64,000 nucleotides of DNA from Pleurostoma richardsiae (lineage: Eukaryota; Ascomycota; Sordariomycetes; Calosphaeriales; Pleurostomataceae). Positions 55,796 through 64,000 of this stretch are shown here, piece after piece. The notes under the pieces are model-generated. The model ran no database searches. It was given only the letters and a program-made list of their open reading frames with translations, and was not told the DNA's origin. The position numbers and the translations under genes are program-made. Where the stretch lies: assembly GCA_030052745.1 (NCBI GenBank), contig JANBVO010000014.1:620001-684000 (forward strand), in the 5' to 3' direction. Every line of letters begins with the position of its first letter. Positions within the stretch are counted from its first letter, which is position 1.

Positions 55796-57849
55796 ATGGG
55801 TTTACTCAAGCAGTTCAGGAGAGTCGCCCAGCTCCATCATGGAGACGATGACATACCGATTGACCGGTGGCAGAACCCGGATCTGGTGCCGCTCCCTCCA
55901 AGTAAGCCTGCCTTCCTTGCTCGCTGACAGACAACCCGAACAAGCAAAGCTAACTGCTGAGCGTCTACCCGTCACTACAGATCGAAGACAGTGGACAGAC
56001 TTTGACTTCATCGGTCTGTGGAGCACCGTCTTCCTCACAATCTACGGCTGGCAGGCGACTTCGTCTCTGCTATCCTTTGGACTCAATGTCTGGCAAGCGG
56101 TGATCTGTACTATTGTCGCGCGTGTCCTCCAGTACCTTATCGTGCTCACTCTTGGATGGTTAGTATCATATGAGCTCCCGTCTTACTACTGCTCCAAGGA
56201 GGAAGATAGAAAGGCTAAAATAAAACACGCAGGATCGGAGGCGTCTGGCACATCTCCTACACTGTTCAATCTCGGTACACGTTTGGCATCTGGGGTTCCA
56301 TCCTCCCAATCATTGTCCGGGTTGGAGTAACCTGCGGTACGTAAACCACCGCAAGTGTGTAGGTATCTGGGTGTCTTAGGACATAGCTGATATCGCTGTT
56401 GGGTGCACCTAGTTTGGTACGGAGTCCAGAGCTTTACGGGCGGTCTTCTCGTCAGCACCCTCCTGTCGACTATCTTCTCCTCCTACCAGCATCTGCACAA
56501 TACCCTGCCCGCGTCCGCGTCCATGACCACGAAGCAGTTCGTTGGTTTTGTGATCTATAACATCATCGCGATCCCGCTGCTGTACCTGCCGCCCGACCGG
56601 CTAAGGAAACCCCTGCGGGTGGCCCTGGTCGCGAGCGCGATATCCATCTTTGGCCTCTCCATCGGCCTGATGGCTGCTGCCGGGGGCGCAGGACAGTACA
56701 TCAAGACGCCAACGGCAGCTAAGGCCGGCTCCGAGCTCGGGTGGGCCTTTGTGCACGGCATCATGACTCTCCTTGGCGGCAACGCTGTCGGCATGACCAG
56801 CCAGACGGACTTCTCCCGCTTCGCCCGCCGACCACAGAACCAGATCTGGGGCCAGGCGTTCGGTGTGCTATTCTTCGGTCTGGTGGTGCCCGTCTTTGGC
56901 GTCCTGGGCACTTCGGCCGCCGGCAAGCTGTACGGCGACGTCACTGAGCTGGGCCTGTGGAATCCGCCCAACATCGTGCAGCTGTGGCTGGACACGGACT
57001 ACCACAACCCTAAGCTCAGGGCCGCTGCTTTCTTCAGCTCCTTAGGCCTCCTGCTTAACATCCTGGCTCTGAACTCGGTGGAGAACGGCGTGTCGGGAGG
57101 CATGGACTTTGCGGGACTGTGGCCCAGGTACATCAACATCCGGCGGGGGTCGTACCTGATCGCAATCGTCTCCGTGGCATTGAATCCCTGGTACATCATT
57201 GCCAAAGCGTCCGCTTTCACCTCGGCGCTTAACAGTTTTGGAAGTGAGTCATTTTCACCTATACGTCTTTCTGGGATGTCGTCACTAACCCCTACTGCGC
57301 CGCAGTCATTCTCGGTCCAATCATGGGCGTCTTCACCGCAGATTATTACGCGGTGCGGCGGAGGAAGGTAAAGCTGAGTGACCTGTACCATGACAGCCCG
57401 AAAGGGATCTACTGGTTTACCCGTGGGATCAACTTCCGAGCCTACGCAGCTTGGATCTTGGGGTTCGCGCCATCCATCGGCGGCATGGCTTCGGTGGACC
57501 CGGCGAACTCCATCCCAATCGGGCTGACGAGGACCTTCTACACGGGATTCCTCACAGGGTATACGATCTCGTTCCTAGTCCACTGGGGGCTTGGGGTCGT
57601 GTTCCCTCCAGCAGGGCTCGGTCAGATTGACTCTTATGATTCGGTACGTTATAATAACCGCAATGAATTACAAGAAAGAGATCTCTGCTAATTCGCTATA
57701 CACAGTTCGGAACATTCACGCCTGATGAGGCAGCTAAGCTCGGTATTGAACCTAATCTGGGTGAGAGAGGGAACCCTCGGCCTGGCGATTTTGATGATGA
57801 GATCGCACACGAAAAGGAGACCGCTCAGGTCCACGGGACGCCGCTCTGA
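55796..57849 (+). CDS. NCS1 family nucleobase permease (uracil/allantoin/purine type)
   Basis: Six exons (55796-55901, 55981-56158, 56233-56336, 56413-57243, 57306-57643, 57706-57849) join in phase into 566 residues with about 12 spans. NRRQWTDFDFIGLWST leads into span 1. GGVWHISYTVQSRYTFGIWG and RVGVTCVWYGVQSFTGG cover the substrate-lining region, and MTSQTDFSRFARRPQ is the loop conserved in Fur-type NCS1 carriers. This branch moves uracil, uridine, allantoin, uric acid or related rings with protons across the plasma membrane. Fur-type features (the TDFSRFA loop, the VWYG motif) make the FurA-FurG group likely; the exact substrate is undecided. With xanthine dehydrogenase in the same window it supports a nucleobase-scavenging theme, though 40 kb apart. 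Confidence 0.92.
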
Positions 57850-58431
57850 AAATCTGTTCACGTATTTAGAGTTGACACGTAAAATAATGGTGACAATGTA
57901 TTCGTCTCAAAGACATCCCTCCGTTCAGGTCCTGGGTTCAGCTGGAGGGTCCATCAAAATGGGTCTTGAGGCTCGGTGGTGACTTGAAACCCTAAAGACA
58001 ACACGCCCATACTTCTTAGACTTCATTGACATCGTCCAAACCATGTGCTGCGCGAAGTGCACATATACCAAGATCAAGCGGCATCTCTACTGACACTGAA
58101 TAGACCTGTTGCCGTTCGGTAGATCTCCGGACTATGCAGCTCTCTGGTGTTGTGACAAAATGGCCCGACGGTTTGGTTAGTGTTGACGCCATCCGCGCCA
58201 ACGATTGCCTCGCGGACTTGGTGCTGTCTGCTCCGGTCCGGTCCCGGAGAACCCGGGATGTCTCTTCTCCCCGTAGGATTGGACTCAGATAAGGAGCCAA
58301 GCACGCTAGGCAAGTCGAAAGTGTTTATCATAACGAGTCACACCCCGGTTCTCCATTCTGTCTTCGATTGGGCATATTGATCGAGAGACACCACGGTACT
58401 CGAGCCAAGATATCGGGTGTACCCATCAGAA
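57850..58431. other. Intergenic region, no gene seen
   Basis: About 580 bases between permease and thioredoxin-like genes. No supported feature. Confidence 0.45.
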
Positions 58432-58942
58432 ATGGCGAATGTTGCTGAACTCACGAGCCTGGAGAATTACAAGGCGGAATTGAGCAAGCCGGGTGTAGTT
58501 GTCATTGATTTCTTCTCGACACAATGCCCGCCATGCAAGGCAAGTCCGCATTATCGCTCCAAGTAGCTGTGCGCGATATTGCTGACCAACCTTACCTAGG
58601 TTGTTGCACCTTTATACGAGAAGATCGCCGCGAAGCCAGTAAACGGTGACGTGAGATTCTTCAAAGTGAGTAGAGATATCCGCAAGGTCTAACTGACACC
58701 TTCATGCGTCACGCCAGAAACTGCTTCCCTAACCTAGCATACACTGACTCACTCTTCAGATCAATGGCCTTGAAGAACCCGGCTACACGATACAGCAAAC
58801 AGCAGGTGTGGTCTGGTGGCCAACGTTTGTGATTTACGAAAACGGCACAGAAACTTGGCGCAGGAAGGTGCCAAACCCTCCATCTTTAGAACCGGTTAAC
58901 GAGCTGGAGAAGTACTTGGATGACAGGCAAACCTCAGCTTAG
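58432..58942 (+). CDS. Thioredoxin-like protein with CPPC active site
   Basis: Three exons (58432-58539, 58600-58665, 58760-58942) join in phase into 118 residues, thioredoxin size. The fold is clear: VVVIDFFSTQCPPCK (22-36), VVAPLYEKIA, then GVVWWPTFVIYENG (cis-Pro region) and a C-terminal helix. The active site is Q-C-P-P-C-K in place of the usual W-C-G-P-C-K. Pro in the second variable position and loss of the preceding Trp should change redox potential and partner choice. The Trp-Trp-Pro-Thr stretch (residues 75-78) is also not typical, where V-R-S-I-P-T is common. The first intron begins with GC (GCAAGT) instead of GT, a known minor splice class. A cytosolic disulfide reductase by family; the specialised role is unknown. 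Confidence 0.85.
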
Positions 58943-59216
58943 CCGTCCGTGGCTGTCCTTGCGATTGTTTCTATGATCAGTTATCATCCACATTGTGGCA
59001 ACACCAGCGTATTCCTGAGGGTAGTTGAACTCAAGAACTGTTAATAGAAAGGTCTTGCCCGTTATCACGAGGCTCTCTATATCATCTTCCAGCTGTGGCT
59101 ATTCTTACACTAACTCACAAATAGAACAGCACAGCTAGTTCAGCCGTACCATTTCCACTCACTGCTTCACAGTCAGAAGGTTCCTAGCAACCGCACTGAG
59201 CCAAAGATAGCTCTCA

Positions 59217-60448
59217 TCAAGCCTCCTTGGCCCACTGCTTCCCGCTCCACAGCCCTCCCGTCGTCCATAGCCAGTAATCACGTCCCTTGACGAGCCAGAC
59301 CAGGAAGCTCGGCACCTGCCCCCCATCATCGCGCCAACCCCCTTGCTCTTCCCGATTGGGACCAGCTGTGTCTCGCGCGTGTCCTCCTTGAACACCTTGT
59401 CATCCCCAACCTCGGCTCCTTGCTTCCCAGCAGCGAGGAGCAGGTCCCGTTTGATGTTCGCCCCTAAGATTGGCACCGCCGCGAGAACGTTGTGCACAGC
59501 CGGCCGCGCATAGTTGGACGCATCGCCGATAGCGTACACCCGCGGACCGGCCCCGTCGACGCGGAGGGTCGACTTGTTGGTGTCGACACGACCATCGGGA
59601 ACGAGCAGCGAGGCGTCGACGAAGTCAGTGTTCGGGCGCACACCCATCGCCGGGATGTACAGGTCCGCTTCGAGCATTCTTCCGTCACCGAGGGTCACCG
59701 TCGCTCGGCTGCTGACGGCACTCTCCCTGCCAGCGTCCGCCGGTGCGACGGTCGTGACGCGTGCACCCTTGATAACGGTCACGCCGAGTTTCGCAAGATA
59801 TATCTCGGCCTTCTTTGCTAGTGCGGGTCGCAGAGCGGGCAGGATCTTGGAGCCCGCTGTCACGATAGTGATGGCGACGTTGGGGCTCTTTGATCCCCGT
59901 CCGTTGAGGTGCTCGCCCAGCTCGCCCGCCGTCTCTACGCCTGCTGGGCCGCCGCCCGCAATGAGGATGCTCTTGGCGCTCGTCAGGGCTGTCCTAAAGG
60001 ATGCCCAGCACTCGTGAAGGACCTTCTCGTCCTTAGTGAACCCGAGAAGAGATGAAGGTGTTGACGCGCCGGTGGCGATGACTAGCGCGTGGTAGTCGAT
60101 GGTCTCAGTCGCTGTATCGCCATCGCCGGCCAGCGTCACAGAGACGGTGCGACCCGCGTGGTGTAGCGCCGTTGCGCGGCCATGGATGAAGCGGAAGCTG
60201 CCTTTGCGGTACTGCTCAAAGAGGGCCGGGATGCCCACAAAGAGCTTGTCCTGAGGAAACATGTCGTCTGAGATCAAGGCACGCGGGCAAGCGGGCCGGT
60301 CCATTGTCTGCGTGGAGGGGCTAACCAAGACGACTTGGTAGGACTCCTCCTCTGGAAGTTGAAGGACGGCATGCTTGAGAAGATAGTGCGCGATGGATAC
60401 GCCTCCATATGAGCCGCCGAGGATGACGATTTTCTTTTCCAGAACCAT
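59217..60448 (-). CDS. AIFM2/FSP1-like FAD-dependent NAD(P)H oxidoreductase
   Basis: One exon from the Met at 60448 (MVLEKKIVILGGSYGG). The FAD fold GGSYGG is at residues 11-16, VIATGASTPSSLLG follows, the NADH fold is ILIAGGGPAGVETAGELGEH and the second FAD motif is RVYAIGDASNYARP. This matches the apoptosis-inducing-factor-like / FSP1 group, which reduces quinones. Up to GKSKGVGAMMGG the protein is normal. Then a run of six C (59319-59324, plus strand) shifts the frame. The reading frame as given runs to a stop at 59159 with unrelated residues. One frame over, the family tail VPSFLVWLVKGRDYWLW...WSGKQWAKEA ends at 59217. One base is probably missing in the run, by mutation or sequencing error. 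The upstream 25 residues to 60523 are unlikely to be used. Confidence 0.8.
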
Positions 60449-61419
60449 CTTGGGCGACTGAATTGAAGAAGTCAGAAAGACAATGGACCAAACACGCAGA
60501 GATTGAAGAAGAATTTCCAACACTTGAACGGCTGTTTATACCCTTCAAATGCCGCCAACCCGGACGGGTTCGGGCGGAGGAACGGCTGAAGACCCCTGAA
60601 GAACTCCCGACAGACGAAGCCATCACGACCGTGCGCGGACGAAACTCGTTCGTTCGGCCGAAGGACCCAAACAGCACCATGCAGGAAGCTTGCGACCTCG
60701 GAGCACTTGATCTGATTCACCAGCCATTGAGAACATAAAGACACTTACGGAATCAATCGTAATGCATGTCTACTCAAAGATTAATCATTTGCGTTCTATT
60801 CTCTCTTCCTAGTCCACGAAGGTTCGTTCCAATTTCAGTACATTCTCATCCATCAGGCTACTATTATCAGTATTATGAAATACCGACAACATGTCACACT
60901 TCTTTTCTATTTCCTTGCAGAAGCACGTTTTGGACAATGCTTTTGCTTCTTCGTCGTAACCCCTGGTCAAGTCTGGAAGAAGCCGCCTTCAGAGGATATA
61001 TTGTCACGGATTCTGCCAGGTGCTTTGCCAGTCCCGTCAGCTGGTACGGATTCGGTTTACCGTACCAAGCAGTGAAGGAAAATGTCTAGGCCTGTCACAG
61101 TGTTTGCATAGTAGTGTGGACTGGTAGTTGGTATCGCACTAATGCAGCCTGCTGACGGGCAAACGTCATGGACTGAACTGCAACGAAGACGGCGGCAGCT
61201 ATTCCCATTTGCTAATGAAAATCACGGAAATGTCGACCTCTACCGTGTCCTTGTTGACTGTAAGCTTATTTTGCCCTCATATGTGAACGTGACAACCCGC
61301 CCAGGCTTACATGAGGTGATCATATTAATACCCTCAACGCCAAATTTTTCTGGCTCCAGCTGCTACCGCATACGATTATCATAGATCTCCTCTAAACAAG
61401 ACCTGGAAAGAGAACCATA
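60449..61419. other. Intergenic region, no gene seen
   Basis: About 970 bases upstream of the SDR gene and of the oxidoreductase on the other strand. Short frames lack family resemblance. Confidence 0.45.
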
Positions 61420-62187
61420 ATGGCACCATCAGGTCTCGCAATCCTCATCGGTGCCGGCCGCACATCTGGAGCCGGCATAGCTCGCGTGCTTGCCGACCCC
61501 TCCCAAGGTAACCTGGCCGTCGCCATCCTCGCCCGCAACGCAGACAACCTCAGCGCCCTCGCCGCTGACCTCAGAAAGTCCTCTAACGGCGGTATCCTCC
61601 ACCCTTTCCCTACAGACACCCAGCCGGACAACCTGCGCTCTACATTCGGTGCCATCGCCGCCCACCCCGAGTTCCAGGGGCTCAAGCTCAAGCTTGCCAT
61701 ATACCACATCAAGCACAGCAGCAAGAAGCCCTTCCTGGAGGAGACGTCCGAGGAATTCGGCGACAGCCTGCAGACGTACACAACCGGCGCCTTCACCTTC
61801 GCGCAGGAGGCGCTGAAGCTCATCTACGCGCAGAACGGAGGTCAGACGCTGCTCGCGGACACGGGCGGCGCTAAGAAGGGCACTATCATCTTGACAGGGA
61901 CGCTGGGCGCGATCCGCACCAACCCGGGCTACGCAGCGTACGGGGCCGGGCGAGCGGCGGCGCGGATGGTCGCGCAGGCGGTGGCTAAGGAGCACAGCAA
62001 ATACGGGGTGCAGTGCGTGCACGCGATTGCGAACGGGGCCATTGCGGACGAGGACAGCGAGGCGACCAGGACGGGGAAGAAGATGAGCGCCGAGGAGGTG
62101 GGACGGACGTATCTCTGGCTGGCAAGGCAGCCGAGCACCCTATGGGTACACGAGCTGGACCTGAGGCCGGCGCAGGAATCGTTCTAA
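61420..62187 (+). CDS. Atypical short-chain dehydrogenase/reductase-like protein
   Basis: One exon, 255 residues, a normal SDR length. The cofactor loop is IGAGRTSGAGIARVL (about 10-24), keeping G-x3-G-x-G. After that the classical signature is largely lost: the NNAG turn is replaced by HIKHSS, the catalytic Ser region reads IILTGTLGAIR, and the Tyr-x3-Lys motif reads YGAGR with Arg for Lys. The C-terminal part (WLARQPSTLWVHELDLRP) is typical of a divergent SDR group in fungi and bacteria. It may bind NAD(P) without normal reductase activity or use another proton relay. It is convergent with the NmrA-like gene, which is also a Rossmann-fold protein of the extended SDR type. Confidence 0.82.
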   Translation: MAPSGLAILIGAGRTSGAGIARVLADPSQGNLAVAILARNADNLSALAADLRKSSNGGILHPFPTDTQPDNLRSTFGAIAAHPEFQGLKLKLAIYHIKHSSKKPFLEETSEEFGDSLQTYTTGAFTFAQEALKLIYAQNGGQTLLADTGGAKKGTIILTGTLGAIRTNPGYAAYGAGRAAARMVAQAVAKEHSKYGVQCVHAIANGAIADEDSEATRTGKKMSAEEVGRTYLWLARQPSTLWVHELDLRPAQESF

Positions 62188-62325
62188 AGCTGTTTGATCA
62201 CTTCTCTGTCATAGGGCTTCGGTTCTGGAGAATCCCTGGAGCACTCCTATTACAGGGCAGAAAAGCAAATTCTAAAAGTGCATTTTGCGTGTAAAACAGT
62301 ACAACCAGCAAGACGCTATTCGTAT

Positions 62326-63282
62326 CTACTCCGACCTTGGGAAGATGTCCTTGTACTCCAGTAGAGCCTCCTTATAACCCAGCGGCTTGCGGCCCGTCAG
62401 CTTCTCAACAGTATCTGAAGTCTGTGCCATGAACCCGCGCGCCACCATCTCACCGCAACAGAGCAAATCGCCAATGCACAGCTTCATGGGCAGCGCCGAG
62501 AAGTCACCCTCAAAGCTCTCCGGAAGCCCGCGGTCCAGCCACCACTTCTTCAGCTCCTCGTCAGGCGTGTCCACAAACTGCGCCTTGTAGCCGCTCTGGC
62601 TGTTGATCCAATCGAACACTTCCCTGTCGGTGACGGCCTCGGGCCCAGTCACGTCGTAGATGGTATTAGGCTCGCCCCTGCCGAGCAGCAACGCGGCCGC
62701 GACCCGACCAGCGTCTTCGCGGGCGACGTATGCTCCCTTCTGGCCATGGCTATTATTGAGCCATCGGTCGCCGCAGAACTTCCACGATTGGGCAAACAAT
62801 GCAGGGATGTTGTCCATGTAGAGATAGTTGCGCTGGATGCTATACTGGAGTCCCGAACCGGTGACGACGCCCTCAATGTAGTGGTGATCGCGCGGCAGGA
62901 ACGGGATGTCCTCGTCCCTCTCTGCCTGGATCCCCGCGCCCACGAAGGACGTGTAGCAGACGCGCTTGACGCCGGTCGCCTTCGCGGCCTCGACGACATT
63001 CCGGGCCTGGCGACGTCGACCCTCACCGAACAGCCAGGTTGAGATCAGGGTGACCGCCTCTGCGCCAGCGAAGACCCGCTTCAGGCTTTCGGGATCATCA
63101 TAAGTGGCGACCTGCACCTCCGCGCCCTTGCTCTTCCATTCCGCGAGCTTGTCAGCGGGGATGGTGTCGAGTTGATACGTTGTGAAGACCAGCTTCTCGT
63201 CTGGCTTGGCGATTTGCACTGCATAAGAAGCGGCGATACCACCGAGGTGGCCGTCGACGCCGGTGAGGACGTACTTGGGCAT
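62326..63282 (-). CDS. NmrA-like NAD(P)-binding protein
   Basis: One exon; the Met at 63282 (MPKYVLTGVDGHLGG) is chosen because it starts the fold directly, giving 318 residues. The upstream in-frame Met at 63336 adds 18 residues. The cofactor loop is TGVDGHLGGIA (5-15), followed by STWLFGEGRRRQARNVVEAA and ATGVKRVCYTSFVGAG. Its variable C-terminal half contains WLNNSHGQKGAYVAREDAGR, common in NmrA and quinone-oxidoreductase-2-like proteins. Members range from enzymes to redox sensors such as NmrA, the co-repressor of the nitrogen regulator AreA. The degenerate active site and the family make either a reductase or a sensor possible; I do not equate it with NmrA itself. The convergent neighbour ends 138 bases away. 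Confidence 0.85.
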   Translation of the reverse strand: MPKYVLTGVDGHLGGIAASYAVQIAKPDEKLVFTTYQLDTIPADKLAEWKSKGAEVQVATYDDPESLKRVFAGAEAVTLISTWLFGEGRRRQARNVVEAAKATGVKRVCYTSFVGAGIQAERDEDIPFLPRDHHYIEGVVTGSGLQYSIQRNYLYMDNIPALFAQSWKFCGDRWLNNSHGQKGAYVAREDAGRVAAALLLGRGEPNTIYDVTGPEAVTDREVFDWINSQSGYKAQFVDTPDEELKKWWLDRGLPESFEGDFSALPMKLCIGDLLCCGEMVARGFMAQTSDTVEKLTGRKPLGYKEALLEYKDIFPRSE

Positions 63283-64000
63283 GGTGCTTGGTTTGAGGAA
63301 TTTGGAGAGCAGTCTTGCTGTCATTTTGACGCCCACTGTCCGAAGCCAGGCTTCTTAAAAAGAGACAGGCCGAGGTCTAGCTTCTCCAAAGAACTCCCCC
63401 TCGGACCACCCGGCGGCGACTGGAGATGTCCCATCATGTTATGTCCCAAACGGTCACACCACACTAATTGGCTAGGCACCGTGATGGGTAGGGCCAGCAC
63501 TAAGGATCACGCTCGGCTCTCCAGTTCCTCTCGCCGTACATCCGGTGAGCGATGTCCAGCTGGTCTGCAGAAACGGCCGGCATGCGTAAAATGTGGCATA
63601 TAGGCTATAGCTGTCGGAAAAGCCTCATAAGACAACAGAAGCACCTGAGTTATACTAAGTATTTCGATAAGACTAGATATTTCCTACATACAACGGGTGA
63701 AGATGAGTCGCCCGACGAGACGAGCGCCACCAGGTGATTCAGTGGCTCTTCACTTTGCGGGGAAACATACCGCCGCTAGGGGAAAGCATCTTCCACACTA
63801 CCATATGAAGCTAGCTGTTGTGTTTCTCTTTGTTTCTGTTCAGTCCCAACGTGCCTAAGTAAAGCGGCAATATTAGTGGTAGGTTAATATGCTTATCTTG
63901 GCCGGTTAGACAATAACATATAGGCCTCAGCTTAGTACTGTATCGCAACTGAGTAAATATGAGAAGCGACGCCTCCAAAAAAGCTTCAAGGTTTAAGAAT
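63283..64000. other. Window end, no gene seen
   Basis: About 700 bases upstream of the NmrA-like gene. No supported feature. A gene could begin beyond the window. Confidence 0.4.

Overview
The window looks like a chromosomal segment of a filamentous ascomycete (Pezizomycotina, probably a Sordariomycete). Genes are separate rather than in operons and lie on both strands. They carry short GT-AG introns of about 50-100 bases that can be spliced by eye into full-length products. Families such as Zn2Cys6 regulators, DUF3431 and DUF6546 F-box proteins are typical of these fungi. I found no rRNA, tRNA, CRISPR array or bacterial-type operon. All exon joins were worked out by hand from reading frame, splice sites and recalled family sequences; no alignment or search was run.

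Layout. 0-11 kb: an UNC-93-like transporter, a phytanoyl-CoA-type (PhyH) dioxygenase, a homologue of the large subunit of N,N-dimethylformamidase, a small cupin and an MFS permease. 11-17.5 kb: xanthine dehydrogenase followed by a 5'-truncated PhyH relic. 18-26 kb: a gene-poor stretch with simple repeats, an F-box gene, an ankyrin relic and a decayed GH67 alpha-glucuronidase. 26-35 kb: a low-complexity conserved protein, an iron-dependent alcohol dehydrogenase / maleylacetate reductase, a Dabb-domain protein and an ankyrin gene read in three frames. 35-47 kb: two Zn2Cys6 regulators, a class C flavin monooxygenase of the NtaA/DszA type, an allantoate/pantothenate-type permease and a class A FAD monooxygenase. 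47-54 kb: a copper amine oxidase, a conserved protein of unknown function and a DUF3431 membrane protein. 55-64 kb: an NCS1 purine/pyrimidine-type permease, a thioredoxin-like protein, an AIFM2/FSP1-like oxidoreductase, an atypical SDR and an NmrA-like protein.

How the genes may fit together (inference). Much of the content suits uptake and breakdown of nitrogen-containing small molecules: several permeases, purine hydroxylation, amide cleavage, amine oxidation, ring hydroxylation and two local regulators. GATAAG/CTTATC sites, the motif bound by AreA/NIT2 nitrogen regulators, are repeated upstream of the UNC-93/PhyH pair, the dimethylformamidase homologue, xanthine dehydrogenase and the amine oxidase. 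The most unusual part is the 2.7-10.7 kb block, where a dimethylformamidase-type large subunit with its apparent iron ligands in place sits between a PhyH dioxygenase, a cupin and a permease. It may be an undescribed fungal amide-scavenging module. No small subunit is visible.
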